NCBI RefSeq assembly: GCF_001441165.1
Contig: NZ_CP013126.1
Span: 1,579,551 to 1,643,550 of the forward strand
DNA length: 64,000 nucleotides
Direction: 5' to 3'
Source of the DNA: Acidipropionibacterium acidipropionici
GTDB lineage: Bacteria; Actinomycetota; Actinomycetes; Propionibacteriales; Propionibacteriaceae
The notes below the pieces were generated by a model. That model was not told where the DNA came from. It saw nothing but the letters and a program-made list of their open reading frames with translations, and did not search any database. Numbering within the stretch: position 1 is the stretch's first letter; the number at the start of each line of letters is the position of its first letter. Of this stretch, positions 35,135-42,969 are shown one piece after another. Position numbers and translations under genes: made by a program.

Positions 35135-36024
35135 TTCAGCCCGGCCATCTTGATGTTGCCGATGATCTGCTTCTGGAAGACCAGGAACATGATGATGACC
35201 GGAGCGGCGGCCATCGCCGAGCCGGCCATCAGGATACCGAGCTCGCTGGTGCGTTCGGATCGGAACGTCGCCAGATACTGCTGGAGGACGAACTTTTCAG
35301 GGGTCGCCATCACCATGATGGGCCAGACGTAAGAATTCCAGTACGAGAGGAATGCGGTGATGCCCATCACGACGAAGGGCGCCTTGGACAGCGGCAGGAA
35401 CAGCCGCATGAAAATCCTTCCGGCACCGCAGCCGTCGAGTTCGGCCGCCTCCTCCAGTGAGCGCGGAATATTCAGATAGAACTGCCTGATGAAGAAGATG
35501 CTGGCGGCGCTCGCAGCTCCGGGGATCACCAGCACTGCCAATGTGTCGAGCATGTGAAGCTTCGTGACAACGATGAAGGATGTCAGAAGAATCGTCATTC
35601 CGGGAATGAACATCGTCGTGATGACGGTAACCCAAAGTGTCTTCTTGAATGGGAACTCAAGCCGTGCGAATGCGTAGGCCGCCATAGAGTTCACGGTCAG
35701 GCTAAGGGCGGTGAAAAGGACTGCGCCCGAGAGAGTCCATCCGAGAGTTCTAAGAAATGCGGAATCGGAGAGGATGCGGACATAGTTCTCCCAGTGCCAG
35801 ACCTCCGGGAAGAACTGGAAGGGTGTTTCCAGGACCTCTGTCTTCGCCTTGAATCCAGCGATGATCATCCAGGCGAGAGGGAACAACGCCAGGAAGATGA
35901 AGATCAGTCCGACGGCTCCCTTGAGGAGGCCGCCGACCCACCAGCGCCGGGTGCGGGCTCGCCTGTGAGGCTCGATCATGGGTATCAGGTCCTTCATCTG
36001 CTGGGCAGGGGTGTGCGAGTGCAT
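35131..36024 (-). CDS. Sugar ABC transporter permease, MalG-like
   Basis: A 297-residue permease with six predicted helices. The cytoplasmic coupling loop LEEAAELDGCGAGRIFMRLF is the EAA motif contacting the ATPase. It belongs to the CUT1 (MalG) family that imports oligosaccharides and glycosides. One base separates its start from the MalF-like gene, and it overlaps the GH116 gene by four bases. No ATPase gene is in the operon; actinobacterial CUT1 systems often share an MsiK-type ATPase encoded elsewhere. Confidence 0.92.
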   Translation of the reverse strand: MHSHTPAQQMKDLIPMIEPHRRARTRRWWVGGLLKGAVGLIFIFLALFPLAWMIIAGFKAKTEVLETPFQFFPEVWHWENYVRILSDSAFLRTLGWTLSGAVLFTALSLTVNSMAAYAFARLEFPFKKTLWVTVITTMFIPGMTILLTSFIVVTKLHMLDTLAVLVIPGAASAASIFFIRQFYLNIPRSLEEAAELDGCGAGRIFMRLFLPLSKAPFVVMGITAFLSYWNSYVWPIMVMATPEKFVLQQYLATFRSERTSELGILMAGSAMAAAPVIIMFLVFQKQIIGNIKMAGLK

Positions 36025-36025
36025 G

Positions 36026-36979
36026 TCAGTCCACCGACTTCTCGGAGTTGACCACCCGGAAGATGCCCGCCGAGATGGCTCCCAGCACCACGAACAGGAG
36101 CAGGGCGGCCGCTATCGAGTATCCGGCTGTGGGATCACCGCGGAAGTGGCTGAAGATGAACAGGTTGGGCAGCATCGTTGAGTCCAGTGGGCCGCCGTTG
36201 GTCATCACCAGGGGCAGCTCGTACTGCTGCAGGGCTGCCACGAAGTCCGTCACGAGCAGGTAGAGGAGAATATTCTTCATCTGTGGGATCGTGATGTAGA
36301 GAGTCTTCTTCCACCAGTTCGCGCCCTCCATGGAGGCAGCCTCGTAGAACTCCTCCGGTATGTCGATCATCGCTGACACCATGATGAGGGATGTCAGCCC
36401 CATCCCCAGCCATATGGCCGGGATGGCGATTGCCTTCAGGGCATACTTCGGATCGCCGAGCCACGGGATCGAGTCAAGGCCGAACAGGCCGATCGCCCAG
36501 TTCAGGAGCCCACCGGAATAGTCGTAGATGATGGTGAAGATGATCGAGGTGATGACCGTTGAGATGATGGTCGGAAGATAGATGCTGATCTTCAGCAGGG
36601 TTGAGAATCGCTTGCCGACGCTGACCACCAGGCAGGAGAAAAGAAACGCCAGGACCAGCATGATCGGCACGGTCATCAGCACAAACTTCAATCCACGGAC
36701 GATGGCGTTGATGAACAACGGATCCGTGATGACATTGGTGAAGTTCTGTAGTCCGACGAAGGTCGGAGCCTTGTAGAACGACCAGTCCTGGAATGCCAGG
36801 TAGACGGCGTAGATCGCGGGCCAGATGACGAAGATGCCGAGAAGGATCACAGCCGGTGCCAGCATCAGATAGGCGAACCCGGCGTACCGGTTCGTGTACC
36901 GCCGGTGGCGGGCCGGGTCCTCGGCCAGAGGTCCCGGGCCCGCCTCCGCCAGCTGCGCGGACGCAGTGGTTGTGGCCAT
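36026..36979 (-). CDS. Sugar ABC transporter permease, MalF-like
   Basis: About 317 residues with six helices and the EAA loop PEEFYEAASMEGANWWKKTL. It forms the heterodimeric channel with the MalG-like protein. I favour the ATG at 36979, preceded by GAGAAG. The in-frame GTG at 36988 overlaps the binding-protein stop as GTGA and is an equally coupled alternative. An N-terminal cytoplasmic tail of about 35 residues precedes the first helix, as is usual for MalF-type subunits. Confidence 0.9.
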   Translation of the reverse strand: MATTTASAQLAEAGPGPLAEDPARHRRYTNRYAGFAYLMLAPAVILLGIFVIWPAIYAVYLAFQDWSFYKAPTFVGLQNFTNVITDPLFINAIVRGLKFVLMTVPIMLVLAFLFSCLVVSVGKRFSTLLKISIYLPTIISTVITSIIFTIIYDYSGGLLNWAIGLFGLDSIPWLGDPKYALKAIAIPAIWLGMGLTSLIMVSAMIDIPEEFYEAASMEGANWWKKTLYITIPQMKNILLYLLVTDFVAALQQYELPLVMTNGGPLDSTMLPNLFIFSHFRGDPTAGYSIAAALLLFVVLGAISAGIFRVVNSEKSVD

Positions 36980-36984
36980 GGAGA

Positions 36985-38352
36985 TCACTTCTCAGGGGCC
37001 TTGTCGGCCAGTTTGTCGCGCTTGATGACCTTGTCGATGGTTGCACCGGCCGTCTCTACCGCGCCGTCGAAGGACTTGGCACCCTTCATGACCGATTCCA
37101 TCGCAGTGCCGACGGCGAGCGAGATGTCCCACGAGTATGTGGGCTCCGGGATGGCCTTCGGGGCGATCTCGTTGGTGACGGTCTTCGACCAGGGTGCTTT
37201 CGCAGCACCATCGGTGGCGGCCACCGCGTCCTGCACGGTCTTGCGCACCGGAACCTTCGTGTACTGCGTCACCTCGAAGAAGTCGACCACCCGGCTGGTG
37301 TCACCTGCGATCGCCCAGGTGAGGAAGTCGCCGGCGGCTTCGGCCTTCTTCGTCTTGGCGTCGACGACCCACTTGAAGTTGCCCAGGGTGGTGGCGGTGC
37401 GGTCGATCGAGGAGGACGCGGAGGGGAACGGCCCGACGCCGGTTTTCGTGAGCATCTCCTTGTAGTCGGAGCCGATCTCCGACATCATCCAGGAACCGGA
37501 CACCTTGAAGGCCACCTTTCCCTGGCCGAAGTCCTGTGCGACGAGGTAGGTGGCGAGGGCCTGCTTGGGCATGTAGCCGCCGTCCCACAGTTTCTTGTAG
37601 GACGTCATCAGGTTCCGGTATCCGGCATCGGAGATGCTGGGTCTGGTCCAGTCGTCGGTCAATGCAGTGTGCCCTGAGAAGTTGTACTGCTGGCCGACTG
37701 TGGACCACGCGAAGGTGTCAGCGTCCTGAGCCGGTGCGATGCAGTACTGGCCCTTCTTGAGGGTCGGCTTGATCTTGGCGCACATCTGGACGAGCTCGTC
37801 CCAGGTCCCGGGGCCCTTCTCGGGATCGAGCCCGGCGGCCTTGAGCATGTCTTTGTTCCAGAAGAGAACGCACTGCGCCTCCACGAGCAGGGGATATGCG
37901 TAGTAGGTGCTGCCGATCCGGGACACCGGCTGGGCCAGCGGGAGGATCTCCTTGAGCTTGTCGTCGGGGACGATCCCGTTGAGCTTGTGGAGTTCCTCAT
38001 TGCGCACCGCATCCTCGATGAACCCGGAATGGGTGTAGATGTCGGGCGCCGTGCCGGCTGCCTGTGCAGCCTTCATCTTCTGGTCCCAGGCGTCGGCGGG
38101 CACCTCGGTGTCGTGGACCTGCACCTTGGACTGCGCGGCGTTGTACTTCTTGACGATGTTCGCGTACCAGGTGTTCTCGACCGGGGTGAAGGTCCGGTGC
38201 CAGAACTCGATGGTGGTGGCACCGGCCTTGCCGGCGGCTGCCTGCGAGGATGTCTGGCCGGGGGTTCCGGAACCGCAGGCGCTCAGGAGCCCGGTGGCTG
38301 CGGTCCCGAGACTGAGGCCGAGAAGCCCGCGACGGCTGATATTCGTGGACAT
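36985..38352 (-). CDS. Sugar ABC transporter substrate-binding lipoprotein
   Basis: A 455-residue extracellular solute-binding protein of the CUT1 type. It begins with a twin-arginine-like signal (NISRRGLLGLSLG) and a lipobox LLSAC, followed by the binding-protein fold (TIEFWHRTFTPVENTWYANI). It would capture the oligosaccharide and deliver it to the MalF/MalG pair encoded downstream, which its stop codon abuts. About 190 bases separate it from the GH172 gene, enough for a second promoter. Ligand unknown; the two hydrolases in the operon suggest a furanoside or glucoside oligomer. Confidence 0.92.
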   Translation of the reverse strand: MSTNISRRGLLGLSLGTAATGLLSACGSGTPGQTSSQAAAGKAGATTIEFWHRTFTPVENTWYANIVKKYNAAQSKVQVHDTEVPADAWDQKMKAAQAAGTAPDIYTHSGFIEDAVRNEELHKLNGIVPDDKLKEILPLAQPVSRIGSTYYAYPLLVEAQCVLFWNKDMLKAAGLDPEKGPGTWDELVQMCAKIKPTLKKGQYCIAPAQDADTFAWSTVGQQYNFSGHTALTDDWTRPSISDAGYRNLMTSYKKLWDGGYMPKQALATYLVAQDFGQGKVAFKVSGSWMMSEIGSDYKEMLTKTGVGPFPSASSSIDRTATTLGNFKWVVDAKTKKAEAAGDFLTWAIAGDTSRVVDFFEVTQYTKVPVRKTVQDAVAATDGAAKAPWSKTVTNEIAPKAIPEPTYSWDISLAVGTAMESVMKGAKSFDGAVETAGATIDKVIKRDKLADKAPEK

Positions 38353-38381
38353 GTGAACTCTCCTTTGAGTGGCCCCACGGG

Positions 38382-38470
38382 CGTGGGGGAAGGCTGGGTT
38401 GATCGACTGGTCCGTCGGCGGTGACGGGTGCGGGATCTGTTCGGTGGGGGAGGCTGGGTTGATCGGTGGT
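38382..38470. repeat. Short direct repeat, 60-base period, between GH172 and the binding-protein gene
   Basis: GGCTGGGTTGATCG occurs at 38392-38405 and again at 38452-38465, each preceded by GTGGGGGA-like sequence and followed by GGTCC within a few bases. Could be a duplication or paired protein-binding sites. The remainder of this 190-base spacer is unremarkable. Confidence 0.4.
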
Positions 38471-38542
38471 CCTGGTTCGACCAGGTCATGGTCAAGGGGC
38501 GTGCTTCAGAACGTCATGGCGGTCGTGGCGAGTATTGAAGTC

Positions 38543-39625
38543 TCACGAGATTCTCGGGAGCCGATCGTCCACCGGTGCCAAGGTGATGACGTCGTCAGTG
38601 CGGTCGGAGTACCAGTAGGCGATGCTGGACAAGGCATCGGATCGGTGGTTGTCGTGACCGTGTTCGATCGTCATCCGGATCGACCGGGTGAAGGTGATCG
38701 GATCTTCGATGTGGAACCGGTAGGTGGATATCTGACCGGACCAGTTCGGTCCGCCCGGCAGCGTCAGCCCGTGGTAGAGGGACTCGTACTCCTGTGTTGG
38801 GCACCACGCGGTGTTGAAGTAGTCCTCGGTTCCGGTGCCGTGGATGCGAGGGGGCCACGGCTCGCCGTCGACGAAGATCATGTCGTCGCCCTCGCCGTAC
38901 CAGTTCCACTGCGAGGTGTGGCGGGTGTTGGTGATGTTCAGGACGCATCCGACGTAGTGACCGCGGCCGGTGGCGTCGAGAATGACGTAGTTGTCCCCGC
39001 CGGTGGTGTTCTTGCCGCCGAACAGGAACTCCTCGTTGCTGTGCCCGGCCGGATCGGGCAGTGTCGAGGTGGGAGTGGCATGGTTCCAGCAGGAGTGGAA
39101 GCGGCCCAGGCCGTCCTCCAGCGAGTCGAACTCCTCGTAGTCGATGTAGTAGTAGAAGCGGACCTCCATCTCATCGCATTCGTTGACGATCTCGAACCGG
39201 GCGCCGTCGGCGAAGGGCATCGGGAACCAGCAGTTGAAGGCCTTGCCGTCCTCGGGACTCATCTGCAGAGGAAGCGAGCTGAAGTTCTTGGTCCGGGCGT
39301 GGCCGATGCCGAAGAAGTCGCCGAGCGGGACGTTGACGCTGGGGTGGTCCGAGCCGTCCCAGTAGGCGCGCAGGACGAGTTTGCGCAGGAAGTCGTTGTC
39401 GGTGGAGTCGGCGGACGGCGGCACCTCAGGTGCGCACGTGATCCACACATGATTGACCGAACCTGCGCCATTGATGTCAGCGAGGCTGGCGCTCTGCCCG
39501 GCGCGAAGGGGCAGCCAGTCGGCATTGCCCCCGCTTCTGTCGTAGGAGGAGACGCGTGATCTGCGGGTGTCGCGCAGTCTTGCCAGATCGCGCAGGCTTG
39601 AGCCGTGTGGTCCATATCCACTCAT
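38543..39625 (-). CDS. GH172-family glycosidase (DUF2961)
   Basis: A 360-residue protein covering a full DUF2961 domain, now glycoside hydrolase family GH172. Characterised members cleave fructofuranosides (difructose anhydride I) or D-arabinofuranosides, including D-arabinan in mycobacterial cell walls. Recognisable segments are GAGSVNHVWIT, PLGDFFGIGH, and GTGTEDYFNTAW with the conserved acidic residue. No signal peptide, so intracellular. The ATG overlaps the stop of the PfkB kinase gene by four bases. Its neighbours (a PfkB kinase and an arabinose-5-phosphate isomerase-like protein) point to a D-arabinofuranoside more than a fructoside, but that is inference. Confidence 0.9.
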   Translation of the reverse strand: MSGYGPHGSSLRDLARLRDTRRSRVSSYDRSGGNADWLPLRAGQSASLADINGAGSVNHVWITCAPEVPPSADSTDNDFLRKLVLRAYWDGSDHPSVNVPLGDFFGIGHARTKNFSSLPLQMSPEDGKAFNCWFPMPFADGARFEIVNECDEMEVRFYYYIDYEEFDSLEDGLGRFHSCWNHATPTSTLPDPAGHSNEEFLFGGKNTTGGDNYVILDATGRGHYVGCVLNITNTRHTSQWNWYGEGDDMIFVDGEPWPPRIHGTGTEDYFNTAWCPTQEYESLYHGLTLPGGPNWSGQISTYRFHIEDPITFTRSIRMTIEHGHDNHRSDALSSIAYWYSDRTDDVITLAPVDDRLPRIS

Positions 39626-40617
39626 GAGGAGGTCCTTGCTGTGGTGAGGAGAGGTGTGGGTCCCTGACCGGCCTTGGCCAGGAAGTCGTCGGTCTCTGCG
39701 GTGGTCGGTGAGGCATTGCCTCCCCTTCGGGTGACGGTGATGGCGGCTGCGGCGCTTGCTCGGCCAATGGCGCGGGGCAGCGCCGAGCCCATGGACAGCA
39801 GAGCGGCCAGGTGACCGCAGAAGGTGTCCCCGGCACCCACGGTGTCCACAGCCGTGACGTGGTGCGCCCCGACGCGCGTGATCGGGGACATCGGGGCACA
39901 GATGAGGGAGCCGCGGTCACCGATGGTGACAATGACCGTCAGACCGTGGTCGTCGGCCAGGTTCTGGGCCAGTTCGGCGACCTGACCGTCGTCTGCGGGG
40001 CGTCGGCCGGCCCATTGGGCGAGTTCCACCTCGTTCGGGACGATGACGTCACACAGGTCTAGGAGCTCGTCGGGCAGAGGGCTGAACGGGGCAGGGTTGA
40101 GGATGACGAGGGTACCGGCCTCGTGCGCGATACGGGCAGCTTCCAGGACAGCAGGCATCGGAAGCTCGAGCTGAAGAAGCATGACGCCTGCTGAGGTGAT
40201 GGCACAGCGATGCTCCCGGATGTCGTCGGGAGTCAGTGAGCTGTTGGAGCGCGGGACGACGACGATCGCATTCTGCCCGTCACGAGCGACGGTCGGATGA
40301 CCGACCCCGGTCCCGGTCTTCTCATCGCGGATGACGCCGCTGCAGTCGATGCCCTCGGCCCCCAGCGCCGCCAGGAACTCGTCGCCGAAGGAATCGGTGC
40401 CCAGGCGGCCGAGCATCGACGTCGGAGCGCCTGCCCGTGCCGCCGCCAAGGCCTGGTTGAATCCCTTGCCGCCGGGGGCCTGCACGAAGTCGTAGCCGAT
40501 GAGGGTCTCGCCCGGCCGGGGCTGGCGCTCGGCGTAGGCGATGAGATCCATCATGAAGGACCCGACGACGCACAGGCCGGCCCTGGAGACTTCCGGGACC
40601 GTGAACGGGTCAGGCAT
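39622..40617 (-). CDS. PfkB-family carbohydrate kinase, ribokinase-like
   Basis: A 331-residue kinase. The N-terminal signature GYDFVQAPGGKGFNQALAAA, the C-terminal catalytic motif DTVGAGDTFCG and NPAPFSPLPDELL are typical of ribokinases. It would phosphorylate a free pentose or ketose at the terminal hydroxyl. Ribokinases are known to accept D-arabinose, giving D-arabinose-5-phosphate. The ATG at 40617 overlaps the upstream isomerase by eight bases and its own stop overlaps the GH172 start by four, so the three proteins are made together. Confidence 0.92.
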   Translation of the reverse strand: MPDPFTVPEVSRAGLCVVGSFMMDLIAYAERQPRPGETLIGYDFVQAPGGKGFNQALAAARAGAPTSMLGRLGTDSFGDEFLAALGAEGIDCSGVIRDEKTGTGVGHPTVARDGQNAIVVVPRSNSSLTPDDIREHRCAITSAGVMLLQLELPMPAVLEAARIAHEAGTLVILNPAPFSPLPDELLDLCDVIVPNEVELAQWAGRRPADDGQVAELAQNLADDHGLTVIVTIGDRGSLICAPMSPITRVGAHHVTAVDTVGAGDTFCGHLAALLSMGSALPRAIGRASAAAAITVTRRGGNASPTTAETDDFLAKAGQGPTPLLTTARTSS

Positions 40618-41248
40618 GACCGAGACCCCTCTCGGCCAGCACCCGCCGGCCGAGGGCGCCGCCCGGGTGACGCAGGCCGAAGTCCTCCTCCGTGAAATCG
40701 AGCAGGCCTTGGAGAGCGACGGCCAACGCATCGCCCAGGACGAGCGTGGTCACCCCGGAACTGGTGGGGGCGAGGTTGAGCGGATCGGACTCGCGGTCCA
40801 CGGAGATGTCGAGATTGGCGCACCCGAGCCGGGCGAGGGGAGAGGCCGGGTCACCCGTCATGGTGATCACCGGCATGCCGATCAGGCGCATCATCCCGGC
40901 AACCTTGACGACTTCCTCGGTGGCGCCGGAGTAGGAGATGAGAATGCCGGCGTCCTCCCCGGTGCACATGCCGAAATCGCCGTGCAGAGCCTCGGCCGCA
41001 TGGAGGAAGAAGGTGGGGATCCCCATACTCGCCATCGATGCCGCGATCTTGGTGCCGATGTGGCCCGACTTCCCCAATCCGCAGACGGCGAGACGACCGG
41101 TGATGCCCGCGATGGCAGCGACCGCGTCTCGCAGGGGCCGTTCGTTGCGTTCCCACAGGCCCTCCAGCGCCCGGGATTCCAGCTCCACTGAAGTGCGGCT
41201 GGCCTCAAGGGCGCCCGGAAGGCGTTGCAGGTCTGGACGTGTCAGCAT
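40610..41248 (-). CDS. SIS-domain sugar isomerase, KpsF/GutQ-like (D-arabinose-5-phosphate isomerase type), no CBS domains
   Basis: A 212-residue protein consisting of a single SIS domain. It matches the KpsF/KdsD/GutQ family through most of its length: CGLGKSGHIGTKIAASMAS, HAAEALHGDFGM, SGATEEVV, ESDPLNLAPTSS and FGLRHPGGALGRRVL. That family interconverts D-arabinose-5-phosphate and D-ribulose-5-phosphate. The usual C-terminal CBS pair is missing, as in some single-domain isomerases. I start at the ATG at 41248 because GAGGAGA lies four bases ahead; another ATG at 41260 has no ribosome site. First gene of the glycoside operon, behind a LacI-type operator. Confidence 0.9.
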   Translation of the reverse strand: MLTRPDLQRLPGALEASRTSVELESRALEGLWERNERPLRDAVAAIAGITGRLAVCGLGKSGHIGTKIAASMASMGIPTFFLHAAEALHGDFGMCTGEDAGILISYSGATEEVVKVAGMMRLIGMPVITMTGDPASPLARLGCANLDISVDRESDPLNLAPTSSGVTTLVLGDALAVALQGLLDFTEEDFGLRHPGGALGRRVLAERGLGHA

Positions 41249-41273
41249 GACTCTCCTCATCGGTGAGCAAGTC

Positions 41274-41289
41274 GTGTAAGCGATTACTC
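41274..41289. promoter_or_regulatory. LacI-type operator candidate upstream of the glycoside operon
   Basis: TGTAAGCGATTACT (41275-41288) is a near-palindrome with the central CG expected for LacI-family sites (ideal TGTAAGCGCTTACA). It lies 27 bases before the first start codon of the operon that ends with a LacI gene. Confidence 0.6.
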
Positions 41290-41506
41290 AAGAGACTGTA
41301 GACGCGGTCGAGCTGAGAGTCAACAGTCTGCCTGAAGCTCTTTGAACCACCTTGAAAGTCCGTTGTGGTGAGGCTGAAGTGGTTCTCGATCGTGAGAAGT
41401 CGTTTGCTGATCCGGTGTGGAGGAGGGACTCATCAGGGCAGCGGTGCGAACACGCGGGTCCTGTCTGAATTGCCGCGGAGCCGCCCCGGCCTGAGACGAT
41501 GACGGG

Positions 41507-41758
41507 ATGAAGGTCACGGTCGACATCGGCAAGTCGGGCTCGCGGACGCGCCTGGGCGATTTCCACCACGACGTCGGTTTCCCTCACGACGTCGAGAGCC
41601 AGGGGATCGAGCCCTCGGTCACCGTGCCCGACGACACGGACCGCGTCGTCGGGAGTGTGAGAGCCAAGCAGAACGACTGCGCCCGGAGAATGTCTGGTTC
41701 GCCTTTCAAGGACGAGGTTGGATACCCCCATTTCCACCCTGCGAAGACCCCCACCTGA
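41507..41758 (+). pseudogene. Possible 5' remnant of a BadF/BcrA-type or GlcNAc-type kinase
   Basis: An 83-codon frame that begins MKVTVDIGKSGSRTRLGDF, which resembles the phosphate-binding start of BadF/BadG/BcrA-family sugar kinases. The resemblance is lost after about 20 residues, and the frame ends near a strong hairpin at 41741. It would be far shorter than the ~300-residue family. A decayed gene copy is the best reading, but a chance frame is possible. The rest of the 41249-41830 gap holds the LacI operator and the terminator. Confidence 0.3.
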
Positions 41759-41776
41759 CCAGGTGGGGGTCTTCGC
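41741..41776. terminator. Strong bidirectional hairpin
   Basis: GCGAAGACCCCCACCT (41741-41756) and its perfect complement (41761-41776) form a 16 bp stem with a GACC loop. It lies between the kinase remnant and the SDR gene stop and could end transcripts from both sides. Confidence 0.8.
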
Positions 41777-41830
41777 TGTACGGGCCGGTTTCACGGCTGC
41801 GCACCCTACGGATGGTCGCAGCGGTCGTGC

Positions 41831-42592
41831 TCAGGCCTGTTCGGTCGGTCGGATGACGATCTCGTTGACGGCGACGTGGCGCGGGTTGGTGATGATGTAG
41901 CCGATGGCTGCAGCGACGTCTTCTGGCTGGAGTGGCTGGATCTGGCCGAACACGGCTGCGAAGTCCTCGGCCGCGCGGTCCCGGTGGTCGAACAGCTCGG
42001 TGTCCACACGGCCTGGTTCGATCACCGATACCCGCAGATGCTGGCCGGCGTACTCCTGGCGCAGTGCCTCGCTCAGGGCGGTCACGCCGAACTTGGTGGC
42101 GTTGTACCCGGCCGTGGGCGCTGCTGCGAAGCGGCCCGCGACCGAGGAGATGTTGACCAGGTCGGAGACCTGACGCGGACCATCCTCGGCAGCGGCAAGC
42201 AGGTGCGGCAGGGCAGGCTTGGTGACGTTGAGCAGTCCACGCAGATTGATGTCGACCATGCGGTCCCAGTCGTCGAGGGTGAGTTCGCCGGTGGGGCCGT
42301 TGAGCATGAGGCCAGCGGCGTTCACCACCGCGTCGAGCCGGCCCAATTCTGCGACTGCCTGTTCGACCGTGGCCCGGGCCGCAGCGCGATCAACCAGGTC
42401 CGCGGTGACAGTCAGCACCGTGGTGCCCGATGTCCGCAGTTCGTCGGCGAGTTCCTCCAACCGGTCAGCCCGTCGGGCGACGATTGCCACCGACGCGCCC
42501 GAAGCGGCAAGACGGCGGGCAGTGGCGCGGCCGATTCCGCTGGAGGCCCCTGTCACAAGGGCTACAGAGCCCTTGAGTGCGTGGTCAGTCAT
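41831..42592 (-). CDS. Short-chain dehydrogenase/reductase (SDR)
   Basis: A 253-residue classical SDR. The cofactor loop is TGASSGIGRATARRL; VVNAAG follows; the catalytic Ser is in ISSVAGRF and the Tyr/Lys in YNATKFG. It prefers NADP(H) by the basic residues after the second strand (ARRADR). The ATG at 42592 is followed closely by divergent regulator sequence. Such SDRs paired with a divergent MmyB-type XRE regulator are common in actinobacteria, usually of unknown substrate; here the regulator is broken by an IS element. Confidence 0.92.
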   Translation of the reverse strand: MTDHALKGSVALVTGASSGIGRATARRLAASGASVAIVARRADRLEELADELRTSGTTVLTVTADLVDRAAARATVEQAVAELGRLDAVVNAAGLMLNGPTGELTLDDWDRMVDINLRGLLNVTKPALPHLLAAAEDGPRQVSDLVNISSVAGRFAAAPTAGYNATKFGVTALSEALRQEYAGQHLRVSVIEPGRVDTELFDHRDRAAEDFAAVFGQIQPLQPEDVAAAIGYIITNPRHVAVNEIVIRPTEQA

Positions 42593-42747
42593 GAGGATGT
42601 CCTTCTGGTTGTGGTCCGTCCTGGAGTGCTTCCAGTCAAGGACAGGTGGGCCGCTGGGGGAATGGGATGGATGGCAGCGGGCCACCTGGTACTGCCGCTA
42701 CCAGCCAGCAGGTGATCCCGGGCCTGATCAGGCAGCACAATGGGGCT

Positions 42748-42969
42748 ATGGCGGACCTGGGCGGCTTGCGTGAGTTCTTGATGTCGCGGCGACGGGCCAT
42801 CGATCCATGGGAGTCCGGCCTGCCACGCTCTGCGGTGCCTCGACGCGCTCCCGGGCTGCGCCGCGAGGAGGTCGCTGTGCTCGCGGGCGTCAGTGTGGAC
42901 TACTACACCCGATTGGAGCAGGGCCGCGTCGGGCATGTCTCAGATCAGGTGCTCGAGGTCAAGTCCCTG
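42748..42969 (+). pseudogene. XRE-family (MmyB-like) regulator, truncated at the IS256-type element
   Basis: Starts at ATG 42748 and encodes the helix-turn-helix part of an MmyB-like regulator: RRAPGLRREEVAVLAGVSVD then YYTRLEQGRVGHVSDQVLE, about 70 residues. At about 42960 the match stops and the sequence enters the IS element. The ligand-binding C-terminal ~200 residues are absent here and are not found on the far side of the element. The frame reads on into IS sequence and ends at 43080. It is divergent from the SDR it probably regulated. Confidence 0.8.

Noticed and set aside
38382-38470. Direct repeats before the binding-protein gene as LacI operators
   Set aside because: They are direct, not palindromic, and lack the central CG pattern seen at 41275.
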